DNA from: Agelas oroides
Taxonomy: Eukaryota; Porifera; Demospongiae; Agelasida; Agelasidae
NCBI GenBank assembly: GCA_949130485.1
Contig: OX422193.1
Span: 7,226,472 to 7,290,471 of the forward strand
Reading direction: 5' to 3'
Length of the DNA stretch: 64,000 bases
A program made the translations under genes and the position numbers. This document shows, piece by piece, positions 24,407 through 51,741 of the stretch (position 1 is its first letter; every line of letters begins with the position of its first letter). The notes under the pieces were generated by a model that saw only the letters and a list, made by a program, of their open reading frames with translations, was not told the origin of the DNA and ran no database searches.

Positions 24407-24474
24407 TAGCCTCGTTCCCAGGCCTTCAATCACAGCTAACGTTAGCTGTGATTGAAGGCCTGGGAACGAGGCTA
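24407..24474. repeat. Perfect 68-bp zero-loop palindrome (MITE termini joined head to head)
   Basis: Two 34-bp arms are exact reverse complements meeting at 24440/24441 (centre AACGTT). The outer 18 bp, TAGCCTCGTTCCCAGGCC, is the terminal motif of the MITE family repeated in CDC37 intron 2. The arrangement looks like an extreme internal deletion of such an element. Confidence 0.9.
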
Positions 24475-24643
24475 CGTGTCCGGGGCGGTATAGTGCACGT
24501 GCTGGTTCAAAGGTCAAAGGGCGATTCTTGAAGGCATCTGTCTTCGGGACGACACAACGTCCAATATCATTCTAGAAAGATCTTTGTTGCCCAAGGGCCT
24601 TCTTCTTTGAAAGTAGCAGTTACTCTTGTATAGTTTGGCAGCA

Positions 24644-39019
<14,376 letters not shown>

Positions 39020-39281
39020 AGCCTCTTCTGTACTGTTATCGATCATTTTGTGTTACGCTGCGTCATCTGTCAACATTGGATTGTTGTTGTAGGAAAGCCT
39101 GGTTATGTGTTTCAGCATACTTACACACAGTACATGTATGTGGCAAGTTTTGTATTGTTCCATGCTACCAACATTTGGCATCCATGTTAATTTTGCTGTC
39201 ATCATACCTACACAATGCTGCTGTTTTTCATGTTAAGTTTGAGGTTTGGTTTGGAACTTAATTAAGAGGCACATAATCCCG
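39020..39281 (+). other. Probable CDC37 3' UTR
   Basis: Unique, T-rich DNA right after the stop codon. No canonical AATAAA seen. Confidence 0.45.
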
Positions 39282-39425
39282 CACATGTGGCCAGACCCAA
39301 CCTGGCCATGCAAAAGACTAGTTCAGCTGTAGCCCCATGCTGTGGCCAGACCCAACCTGGCCATGCAAGACTAGTTCAGCTGTAGTCCCATGCTGTGGCC
39401 AGACCCAACGTGGCCATGAATGCAA
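39282..39425 (+). repeat. Short tandem repeat of about 58 bp, 2.5 copies
   Basis: Units contain GTGGCCAGACCCAACCTGGC and GACTAGTTCAGCTGTAG. It lies 260 bp after the CDC37 stop codon. The third unit carries the left edge of the 6,327-bp duplication. Confidence 0.85.
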
Positions 39426-39685
39426 GGAAAAGCCTGGGAATGAAGCTAGGGAAAGCATGGGAATGAGGCTAGGGAAAGACTGGAATTGAGGCTAGGGAAA
39501 GACTGGGAAGGAGGCTAGGGAAAGCATGGGAAGGAGGCTAGGGAAAGTGTGGGAATGAGGGTGGGGAAAGTGTGGGAAGGAGGCTAGGGAAAGTGTGGGA
39601 ATGAGGCTAGGGAAAGTGTGGGAATGAGGGTGGGGAAAGTGTGGGAATGAGGCTAGGCAAAGTGTGGGAAGCAGGCTACATTATG
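39425..39685 (+). repeat. Minisatellite built from a MITE terminal motif
   Basis: About 11 units of 21-24 bp of the form GGGAATGAGGCTAGGGAAAG. The unit is the MITE end motif CCTGGGAA(C/T)GAGGCTA plus a short linker. Repeated at 45752-46012 by the large duplication. Confidence 0.85.
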
Positions 39686-39689
39686 GATG

Positions 39690-42600
39690 CAATGCAACTC
39701 TATGACACAGCATAAGGTACTCACACAATCAATAGGAGACATTATGACATACTATGAGACACTATGAGACATCATAGGATATTATGAGACAGCATGAGAC
39801 ACTATGAGACAATAGGAGACAGCATGAGACACTACAAGACATAATAGATCCAATGGAACTGTATGAGACACTGACACAATAGGAGACATTGTGAGGCACT
39901 ATGAGACACCATGAGATATTATGGGACATCATGAGACAGCATGACACACTACAAGACATTATGGATGCAATGGGACTATATGAGACAGCATGAGAAACTG
40001 CGACAATAGGAGACCACATGAGACATCATGAGACAGTATGAGACACTATGAGACAATAAGAGACATCACGAGACATTATGAGACAGCATGAGCCATTACG
40101 AGACATTATGGATGCGATGGGACTGTATGATACAGCATGGGACACTGACACAATAGGAGACATTATGAGGCACTATCAGACACTATGAGGCACTATGAGA
40201 CACCGTGAGATATTATGGGTGATCATGAGACAGCATGACACACTACGAGGATATTATGGATGAAATGGGACTGTATGAGACAGCATCAGAAACTGCGACA
40301 ATAGGAGACCACATGAGACATTATGAGACAGTATGAGACACTATGAGACAATAAGAGACATCATGAGACATTATGAGACAGCATGAGACATTACGAGACA
40401 TTATGGATGCAATAGGACTGTATGAGACAGCATGAGACATGAGACATGAGAGACTATGAGACAGTAGGAGACATCATGAGATATTATGAGACAGCGTGAG
40501 ACACTACGAGACATTATAGACCCAATGGGACTGTATGAGACAGCATAAGACACTGACACAATAGGAGATATCATGAGGCAGTATGAGACACTATGAGGCA
40601 CTATGACACACCATGAGATATTATGGGAGATCATGAGACAGCATGACACACTACAAGACATTATGGATGCAATGGGACTGTATGAGACAGCATGAGACAC
40701 CATGAGAAATAGGAGATATCGTGAGACATTGAGACACTATAAGACATCATGAGACATTATGAGACACTATCAGCCAATAAGAGACATCATGAGACATTAT
40801 AAGACATTATGGATGCGATGGGACTGTATGATAACACTATGAATCAATAGGAGACAGTATGAGACAGCATGAGACACTGTGAGACAAAAGGAGACATCAT
40901 GAGACATTATGAGACAGCATAAGACACTACGAGACATTATGACATGCAATAGAACTGTATGTGACAGTATGAGACACTGTGAGACAATAGGAGACATCGT
41001 GGGATATTATGAGACACTATGACACATCATGAGACATCATGAGACAGCATGAGGTACTACGAGACATTATGGATGCAATGGCACTGTATGAGACAGCATG
41101 AGACACCATGAGACACCATGAGACAATAGGAGACATCGTCAGGCAGTATGAGACATCATGAGGCGTTATGACACAGCATGAGACACTGAGACAATAAAAG
41201 ACATCATGAGACACTATGAGAGAGCATGAGACACTACGAGACATATGAGATGCAATGGGACTTATCAGACAGTATGAGAAACTATGAGACAATAGGAAAC
41301 ATCACATGACTTTATGAGACAGAATGAGACATTATGGACACAAAGTGACTGTATGAGATAGCATGAGACACTATGAGACAATAGGAGACATCATCAGACA
41401 TTATGATACAGAATGAGACATTATAGATCCAATGGGACTCTATGAGACAGCATGAGACACTGACACAATAGGAGACATCGTGAGGCAGTATGAGACACTA
41501 TGAGACAGTATGAGACACTATGAGGCACTATGTGACACCATGAGATATTATGGGACATCATGAGACAGCATGACACACTACGAGACATTATGGATGCAAT
41601 GGGACTGTATGAGACAGCATGAGACACTAACACAATAGGAGACATTGTGAGGCACTATGAGACACTATGAGGCACTATGAGACACCATCAGATATTATGG
41701 GACATCATGAGACAGCACGACACACTAAGACAGTAGCAGACATCATGAGACACTATGAGACATCCTGAGACATTGTGAGCCACTATGAGACGCTATGGTA
41801 CATCATGAGATTTTATCAAGGCACCACGGGACATTATGGATGCATTGGGACTGTATGAGACAGCATGAGAAACTGCGACTATAGGAGACATCATGAGACA
41901 TTTAGAGACACTATAAGACATCATGAGACATTATTAGACAGCATGAGGAAGTAGGAGACACGATGAGACATTATGAGACAGGATGAGACACTACGAGACG
42001 TTATAGATGCAATGGGACTGTATGAGACAGCATGAGACACTAACACAATAGGAGACATCGTGAGGCACTATGAGACACTATGAGGCACTATGAGACACCA
42101 TCAGATATTATGAGACATCATGAGACAGCACAACACACTGAGACAGTAGCAGACATCATGAGACACTATGAGACATCCTGAGACATTGTGAGCCACTATG
42201 AGACGCTATGGTACATCATGAGATTTTATCAAGGCACCACGGGACATTATGGATGCATTGGGACTGTATGAGACAGCATGAGAAACTGTGACTATAGGAG
42301 ACATCATGAGACATTTAGAGACACTATAAGACATCATGAGACATTATTAGACAGCATGAGAAAGTAGGAGACATGATGAGACATCATGAGACAGCATGAC
42401 ACACTACGAGACATTATGGATGCAATGGGACTGTATGAGACAGCATGAGACACTAACACAATAGGAGACATTGTGAGGCACTATGAGACACTATGAGGCA
42501 CTATGAGACACCATCAGATATTATGGGACATCATGAGACAGCACGACACACTAAGACAGTAGCAGACATCATGAGACACTATGAGACATCCTGAGACATT

Positions 42601-44795
42601 GTGAGCCACTATGAGACGCTATGGTACATCATGAGATTTTATCAAGGCACCACGGGACATTATGGATGCATTGGAACTGTATGAGACAGCATGAGAAACT
42701 GCGACTATAGGAGACATCATGAGACATTTAGAGACACTATAAGACATCATGAGACATTATTAGACAGCATGAGAAAGTAGGAGACATGATGAGACATTAT
42801 GAGACAGCATGAGACACTACGAGACGTTATAGATGCAATGGGACTGTATCAGACAGCATGAGACACTCAGACAATAGGAGACATCATGAGACAATATGAG
42901 ACGGCATGAGACTCTACAAGACATTATGGATGCAATGGGACTGTGTGAGACAGCAAGAGACACCATGAGACAATAGGAGACATCATGAGATATTATGAGA
43001 CACTAAAAGACATCATGAGACATTATGAGACAGCATGAGACACTATCAGCCAATAAGAGACAGCATGAGACATTATGAGACATTATCGATGCGATGGGAC
43101 TGTATGATACAGCATGGGACACTATGAGACAATAGGAGACTTCCTGAGACAGTATGAGACACTATGAGACATCATGAGACATTGAGACAGCATGAGACAC
43201 TGTAAGACAAAAGGAGACATTATGAGATATTATGAGACAGCATAAGACACTACGAGACATTATGAGATTCAATGGGACTGTATGAGACAGAGTGAGACAC
43301 CATGAGTCATTATGAGACGCAATGGAACTGTATCAGACAACATGAGATAGCATGAGACATTATGAGACACTATGACACAATAGGAGACATCATCAGACAT
43401 TATGAGACAGCATGAGACACTATGAAACAATGAGAGACATGATGAGACGTCATGAGACAGCATGAGACTCTAGGAGACATTATGGATGCAATGCGACTGT
43501 ATGATACAGCATAAGATACTGAGACAATAGGAGACATCATGAGACAATATGAGACACTATGATACATCATGAGACATTATGAGACATTATTGATGCAAAG
43601 GGACAATATGAGACAGCAAGAGAATCTGATACAATACGAGACCACATTAGACATTATGAGACACCAGAGACATCATGAGACAGCATGAAACACTATGAGA
43701 AAATAGGAGACATGATGAGACATTATGAGACAGCATGAGACACTATGAGATATTATGGATGATGCTATGGGACTTTATGAGGCAGCACGAGACTATGAGG
43801 CAATAGGAGACATCATGAGACATTATAGACACCATGAGACAATAGGAGACATCATGAGACATTATGAGACACTATGAGACATCATGAGACATTATGAGAC
43901 AGCATGAGACACTATCAGCCAATAAGAGACATCAAGAGACATTATAACACATTATGGATGCGATGGGACTGTGTGATAACACTATGAGACAATAGGAGAC
44001 AGTATGAGACAGTATGAGACACTATGAGACACCATCAGACGTTGAGACAGCATGAGACACTGTGAGACAAAAGGAGACATCATGAGAAATTATGAGACAG
44101 CATAAGACACTACGAGATATTATGAGATTCAATAGAACTGTATGTGACAGTATGAGACACTGTGAGACAATAGGAGACATCATGAGATATTACGAGACAC
44201 TATGACACATCATGAGACATCATGAGACAGCATGAGGTACTACGAGACATTATGGATGCAATGGGACTGTATGAGACAGCATGAGACAATAGGAGACATT
44301 GTCAGGCAGTATGAGACATCATGAGGCATTATGACACAGCATGAGGCACTGAGACAATAAAAGACATCATGAGACACTATGAGAGAGCATGAGACACTAC
44401 GAGACATACGAGATGCAATGGGACTTTATCAGACAGTATGAGAAACTATGAGACAATAGGAGACATCACGTGACTTTATGAGACAGAATGAGACATTATG
44501 GACACAAAGTGACTGTATGAGATAGCATGAGACACTATGAGACAATAGGAGACATCATCAGACATTATGAGACAGAATGAGACATTATGGATGCAATGGG
44601 ACTGTATGAGACAGCATGAGACACTGAGACAATAGGAGACACAATGAGACATTATGAGACACTATGAGACATCACATGAGACATTATAGATCCAATGGGA
44701 CTGCATGAGACAGCATGAGACACTGACACAATAGGAGACATTGTGAGGCAGTATGAGACACTATGAGGCACTATGAGACACCATGAGATATTACA
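39690..44795 (+). repeat. GAGACA satellite, block 1
   Basis: The basic unit is about 10 bp (ATGAGACACT, with variants AGGAGACATC and ATGAGACAGC). It is grouped into longer units marked by GGATGCAATGGGACTGTATG roughly every 100-155 bp. A block of about 410 bp containing TTTTATCAAGGCACCACGGG recurs near 41813, 42225 and 42637. Open frames here, rich in Ser/Val/His/Cys on the minus strand, are by-products of the repeat. Confidence 0.95.
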
Positions 44796-45165
44796 CTCTT
44801 AAAAATTTGGTGTCAGCATGACACTTTTAGTGGTGTCAATACGTCATTTAAATATAACACCGCAGGGGTGTTAACTATGGTGTATTATAGCACCCCTAAA
44901 GGTGTTGTCTGATGGTGTTTTGCAACACTTTTGATGGTTTTGTTTAACACCCCAGAAGGTGTTGAGGAGCTCATCTGGAGTGTCAACACAACACCCTGAG
45001 GGGTGTACTCTGCATACTCTATAGGGTGTTAGAAATTCTAAAAGGGTGTCCCCTCCACCCTCTTCAGCGGCGTTACTACAACCCCTTATTAGATGGGGTG
45101 TTATACTTGAACTGACTATATATACATGTATTATGTATGTATAGTGGATTGAATCTTGCATGATG
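44796..45165. repeat. Small element made of consecutive AACACC/GGTGTT hairpins (copy 1)
   Basis: It starts ACACTCTTAAAAATTTGGTGT, inside the satellite. It contains at least four short inverted repeats such as AACACC-GCAGG-GGTGTT and AACACC-CCAGA-AGGTGTT. An A/T-rich unique part follows up to the 70-bp minisatellite. No coding capacity was recognised. The same element lies at 51123-51492. Confidence 0.7.
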
Positions 45166-45414
45166 TGGATTCTGTATTAAAACGTATAAGAACTGAATAT
45201 GCGAACAATAAAAGTTACACTGCCTGAAAAACAGATTTAATAGTATATATATATATATACAAACAATTTCACGTTCAACAACTAAAAACATGTTCACATG
45301 TTTCCGCAATTTGTTCATCCAGGTTTTCTTCCTGCAATGTGAAATAGAATAGCAATGCATGAGGAGATCTTCACAATTAATGACAATGTATATGCATATT
45401 ACATCCCCATGCAT
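45166..45414. other. A/T-rich unique DNA inside the duplicated segment
   Basis: Contains a short TATATA run; no feature recognised. Repeated at 51493-51741. Confidence 0.5.
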
Positions 45415-45692
45415 TAATAAATGCATGTGAATGAAGGGACACCTATTACATCTCCATGCATTCATCGCTATACCTATCGAAGAATAGACATGCACCTATT
45501 ACATCTCTATACATATAATCTCTATGCATTAATCGCTATACCTATCGGCAACAGATGCATAAGAATGTGCACGAACGGACACCTATTACATCTCTATGCA
45601 TTAATCGCTAACTATAGGCAACACAGAATGTGAATGAATGGATAACTATTACATCTCTATACATTAATCGCTACCTATCGGCAACAGATGCA
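45415..45692 (+). repeat. 70-bp minisatellite, short block
   Basis: About four units of the 70-bp repeat (core GGACACCTATTACATCTCTA, then TGCATTAATCGCTACC). The block is cut off by the duplication junction at 45693. Confidence 0.9.
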
Positions 45693-46016
45693 CAAGACTA
45701 GTTCAGCTGTAGTCCCATGCTGTGGCCAGACCCAACGTGGCCATGAATGCAAGGAAAAGCCTGGGAATGAAGCTAGGGAAAGCATGGGAATGAGGCTAGG
45801 GAAAGACTGGAATTGAGGCTAGGGAAAGACTGGGAAGGAGGCTAGGGAAAGCATGGGAAGGAGGCTAGGGAAAGTGTGGGAATGAGGGTGGGGAAAGTGT
45901 GGGAAGGAGGCTAGGGAAAGTGTGGGAATGAGGCTAGGGAAAGTGTGGGAATGAGGGTGGGGAAAGTGTGGGAATGAGGCTAGGCAAAGTGTGGGAAGCA
46001 GGCTACATTATGGATG

Positions 46017-49000
46017 CAATGCAACTCTATGACACAGCATAAGGTACTCACACAATCAATAGGAGACATTATGACATACTATGAGACACTATGAGACATC
46101 ATAGGATATTATGAGACAGCATGAGACACTATGAGACAATAGGAGACAGCATGAGACACTACAAGACATAATAGATCCAATGGAACTGTATGAGACACTG
46201 ACACAATAGGAGACATTGTGAGGCACTATGAGACACCATGAGATATTATGGGACATCATGAGACAGCATGACACACTACAAGACATTATGGATGCAATGG
46301 GACTATATGAGACAGCATGAGAAACTGCGACAATAGGAGACCACATGAGACATCATGAGACAGTATGAGACACTATGAGACAATAAGAGACATCACGAGA
46401 CATTATGAGACAGCATGAGCCATTACGAGACATTATGGATGCGATGGGACTGTATGATACAGCATGGGACACTGACACAATAGGAGACATTATGAGGCAC
46501 TATCAGACACTATGAGGCACTATGAGACACCGTGAGATATTATGGGTGATCATGAGACAGCATGACACACTACGAGGATATTATGGATGAAATGGGACTG
46601 TATGAGACAGCATCAGAAACTGCGACAATAGGAGACCACATGAGACATTATGAGACAGTATGAGACACTATGAGACAATAAGAGACATCATGAGACATTA
46701 TGAGACAGCATGAGACATTACGAGACATTATGGATGCAATAGGACTGTATGAGACAGCATGAGACATGAGACATGAGAGACTATGAGACAGTAGGAGACA
46801 TCATGAGATATTATGAGACAGCGTGAGACACTACGAGACATTATAGACCCAATGGGACTGTATGAGACAGCATAAGACACTGACACAATAGGAGATATCA
46901 TGAGGCAGTATGAGACACTATGAGGCACTATGACACACCATGAGATATTATGGGAGATCATGAGACAGCATGACACACTACAAGACATTATGGATGCAAT
47001 GGGACTGTATGAGACAGCATGAGACACCATGAGAAATAGGAGATATCGTGAGACATTGAGACACTATAAGACATCATGAGACATTATGAGACACTATCAG
47101 CCAATAAGAGACATCATGAGACATTATAAGACATTATGGATGCGATGGGACTGTATGATAACACTATGAATCAATAGGAGACAGTATGAGACAGCATGAG
47201 ACACTGTGAGACAAAAGGAGACATCATGAGACATTATGAGACAGCATAAGACACTACGAGACATTATGACATGCAATAGAACTGTATGTGACAGTATGAG
47301 ACACTGTGAGACAATAGGAGACATCGTGGGATATTATGAGACACTATGACACATCATGAGACATCATGAGACAGCATGAGGTACTACGAGACATTATGGA
47401 TGCAATGGCACTGTATGAGACAGCATGAGACACCATGAGACACCATGAGACAATAGGAGACATCGTCAGGCAGTATGAGACATCATGAGGCGTTATGACA
47501 CAGCATGAGACACTGAGACAATAAAAGACATCATGAGACACTATGAGAGAGCATGAGACACTACGAGACATATGAGATGCAATGGGACTTATCAGACAGT
47601 ATGAGAAACTATGAGACAATAGGAAACATCACATGACTTTATGAGACAGAATGAGACATTATGGACACAAAGTGACTGTATGAGATAGCATGAGACACTA
47701 TGAGACAATAGGAGACATCATCAGACATTATGATACAGAATGAGACATTATAGATCCAATGGGACTCTATGAGACAGCATGAGACACTGACACAATAGGA
47801 GACATCGTGAGGCAGTATGAGACACTATGAGACAGTATGAGACACTATGAGGCACTATGTGACACCATGAGATATTATGGGACATCATGAGACAGCATGA
47901 CACACTACGAGACATTATGGATGCAATGGGACTGTATGAGACAGCATGAGACACTAACACAATAGGAGACATTGTGAGGCACTATGAGACACTATGAGGC
48001 ACTATGAGACACCATCAGATATTATGGGACATCATGAGACAGCACGACACACTAAGACAGTAGCAGACATCATGAGACACTATGAGACATCCTGAGACAT
48101 TGTGAGCCACTATGAGACGCTATGGTACATCATGAGATTTTATCAAGGCACCACGGGACATTATGGATGCATTGGGACTGTATGAGACAGCATGAGAAAC
48201 TGCGACTATAGGAGACATCATGAGACATTTAGAGACACTATAAGACATCATGAGACATTATTAGACAGCATGAGGAAGTAGGAGACACGATGAGACATTA
48301 TGAGACAGGATGAGACACTACGAGACGTTATAGATGCAATGGGACTGTATGAGACAGCATGAGACACTAACACAATAGGAGACATCGTGAGGCACTATGA
48401 GACACTATGAGGCACTATGAGACACCATCAGATATTATGAGACATCATGAGACAGCACAACACACTGAGACAGTAGCAGACATCATGAGACACTATGAGA
48501 CATCCTGAGACATTGTGAGCCACTATGAGACGCTATGGTACATCATGAGATTTTATCAAGGCACCACGGGACATTATGGATGCATTGGGACTGTATGAGA
48601 CAGCATGAGAAACTGTGACTATAGGAGACATCATGAGACATTTAGAGACACTATAAGACATCATGAGACATTATTAGACAGCATGAGAAAGTAGGAGACA
48701 TGATGAGACATCATGAGACAGCATGACACACTACGAGACATTATGGATGCAATGGGACTGTATGAGACAGCATGAGACACTAACACAATAGGAGACATTG
48801 TGAGGCACTATGAGACACTATGAGGCACTATGAGACACCATCAGATATTATGGGACATCATGAGACAGCACGACACACTAAGACAGTAGCAGACATCATG
48901 AGACACTATGAGACATCCTGAGACATTGTGAGCCACTATGAGACGCTATGGTACATCATGAGATTTTATCAAGGCACCACGGGACATTATGGATGCATTG

Positions 49001-51122
49001 GAACTGTATGAGACAGCATGAGAAACTGCGACTATAGGAGACATCATGAGACATTTAGAGACACTATAAGACATCATGAGACATTATTAGACAGCATGAG
49101 AAAGTAGGAGACATGATGAGACATTATGAGACAGCATGAGACACTACGAGACGTTATAGATGCAATGGGACTGTATCAGACAGCATGAGACACTCAGACA
49201 ATAGGAGACATCATGAGACAATATGAGACGGCATGAGACTCTACAAGACATTATGGATGCAATGGGACTGTGTGAGACAGCAAGAGACACCATGAGACAA
49301 TAGGAGACATCATGAGATATTATGAGACACTAAAAGACATCATGAGACATTATGAGACAGCATGAGACACTATCAGCCAATAAGAGACAGCATGAGACAT
49401 TATGAGACATTATCGATGCGATGGGACTGTATGATACAGCATGGGACACTATGAGACAATAGGAGACTTCCTGAGACAGTATGAGACACTATGAGACATC
49501 ATGAGACATTGAGACAGCATGAGACACTGTAAGACAAAAGGAGACATTATGAGATATTATGAGACAGCATAAGACACTACGAGACATTATGAGATTCAAT
49601 GGGACTGTATGAGACAGAGTGAGACACCATGAGTCATTATGAGACGCAATGGAACTGTATCAGACAACATGAGATAGCATGAGACATTATGAGACACTAT
49701 GACACAATAGGAGACATCATCAGACATTATGAGACAGCATGAGACACTATGAAACAATGAGAGACATGATGAGACGTCATGAGACAGCATGAGACTCTAG
49801 GAGACATTATGGATGCAATGCGACTGTATGATACAGCATAAGATACTGAGACAATAGGAGACATCATGAGACAATATGAGACACTATGATACATCATGAG
49901 ACATTATGAGACATTATTGATGCAAAGGGACAATATGAGACAGCAAGAGAATCTGATACAATACGAGACCACATTAGACATTATGAGACACCAGAGACAT
50001 CATGAGACAGCATGAAACACTATGAGAAAATAGGAGACATGATGAGACATTATGAGACAGCATGAGACACTATGAGATATTATGGATGATGCTATGGGAC
50101 TTTATGAGGCAGCACGAGACTATGAGGCAATAGGAGACATCATGAGACATTATAGACACCATGAGACAATAGGAGACATCATGAGACATTATGAGACACT
50201 ATGAGACATCATGAGACATTATGAGACAGCATGAGACACTATCAGCCAATAAGAGACATCAAGAGACATTATAACACATTATGGATGCGATGGGACTGTG
50301 TGATAACACTATGAGACAATAGGAGACAGTATGAGACAGTATGAGACACTATGAGACACCATCAGACGTTGAGACAGCATGAGACACTGTGAGACAAAAG
50401 GAGACATCATGAGAAATTATGAGACAGCATAAGACACTACGAGATATTATGAGATTCAATAGAACTGTATGTGACAGTATGAGACACTGTGAGACAATAG
50501 GAGACATCATGAGATATTACGAGACACTATGACACATCATGAGACATCATGAGACAGCATGAGGTACTACGAGACATTATGGATGCAATGGGACTGTATG
50601 AGACAGCATGAGACAATAGGAGACATTGTCAGGCAGTATGAGACATCATGAGGCATTATGACACAGCATGAGGCACTGAGACAATAAAAGACATCATGAG
50701 ACACTATGAGAGAGCATGAGACACTACGAGACATACGAGATGCAATGGGACTTTATCAGACAGTATGAGAAACTATGAGACAATAGGAGACATCACGTGA
50801 CTTTATGAGACAGAATGAGACATTATGGACACAAAGTGACTGTATGAGATAGCATGAGACACTATGAGACAATAGGAGACATCATCAGACATTATGAGAC
50901 AGAATGAGACATTATGGATGCAATGGGACTGTATGAGACAGCATGAGACACTGAGACAATAGGAGACACAATGAGACATTATGAGACACTATGAGACATC
51001 ACATGAGACATTATAGATCCAATGGGACTGCATGAGACAGCATGAGACACTGACACAATAGGAGACATTGTGAGGCAGTATGAGACACTATGAGGCACTA
51101 TGAGACACCATGAGATATTACA
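46017..51122 (+). repeat. GAGACA satellite, block 2 (duplicate of block 1)
   Basis: Same satellite and same variant order as 39690-44795, offset by 6327. Confidence 0.95.
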
Positions 51123-51492
51123 CTCTTAAAAATTTGGTGTCAGCATGACACTTTTAGTGGTGTCAATACGTCATTTAAATATAACACCGCAGGGGTGTTA
51201 ACTATGGTGTATTATAGCACCCCTAAAGGTGTTGTCTGATGGTGTTTTGCAACACTTTTGATGGTTTTGTTTAACACCCCAGAAGGTGTTGAGGAGCTCA
51301 TCTGGAGTGTCAACACAACACCCTGAGGGGTGTACTCTGCATACTCTATAGGGTGTTAGAAATTCTAAAAGGGTGTCCCCTCCACCCTCTTCAGCGGCGT
51401 TACTACAACCCCTTATTAGATGGGGTGTTATACTTGAACTGACTATATATACATGTATTATGTATGTATAGTGGATTGAATCTTGCATGATG
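51123..51492. repeat. AACACC/GGTGTT hairpin element (copy 2)
   Basis: Identical in everything compared to 44796-45165, carried by the 6,327-bp duplication. Confidence 0.7.
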
Positions 51493-51741
51493 TGGATTCT
51501 GTATTAAAACGTATAAGAACTGAATATGCGAACAATAAAAGTTACACTGCCTGAAAAACAGATTTAATAGTATATATATATATATACAAACAATTTCACG
51601 TTCAACAACTAAAAACATGTTCACATGTTTCCGCAATTTGTTCATCCAGGTTTTCTTCCTGCAATGTGAAATAGAATAGCAATGCATGAGGAGATCTTCA
51701 CAATTAATGACAATGTATATGCATATTACATCCCCATGCAT

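Larger units (their letters stand above)
24184..24643. promoter_or_regulatory. Divergent intergenic promoter region between the AprA-like gene and CDC37
   Basis: Only 460 bp separate the two start codons, which face away from each other, so core promoters and 5' leaders of both genes should lie here. I saw no convincing TATA box. The stretch holds two inverted repeats: a hairpin with GAGCTCCACC/GGTGGAGCTC arms at about 24248-24290 and a perfect palindrome at 24407-24474. It is richer in CpG than its surroundings. Confidence 0.6.
39366..45692. repeat. 6,327-bp segment, copy 1 of a tandem duplication
   Basis: Everything from CAAGACTAGTTCAGC here recurs at 45693 with constant offset 6327. The segment includes the MITE-terminus minisatellite, the GAGACA satellite, the hairpin-array element and the start of the 70-bp minisatellite. 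I saw no mismatch in the parts compared. A 5-bp CAAGA lies at both edges and the junction. Confidence 0.95.

Noticed and set aside
45076..45495. 139-codon minus-strand ORF, duplicated at 51403-51822
   Set aside because: A/T-rich, spans the hairpin element and the 70-bp minisatellite, and lacks any recognisable domain.
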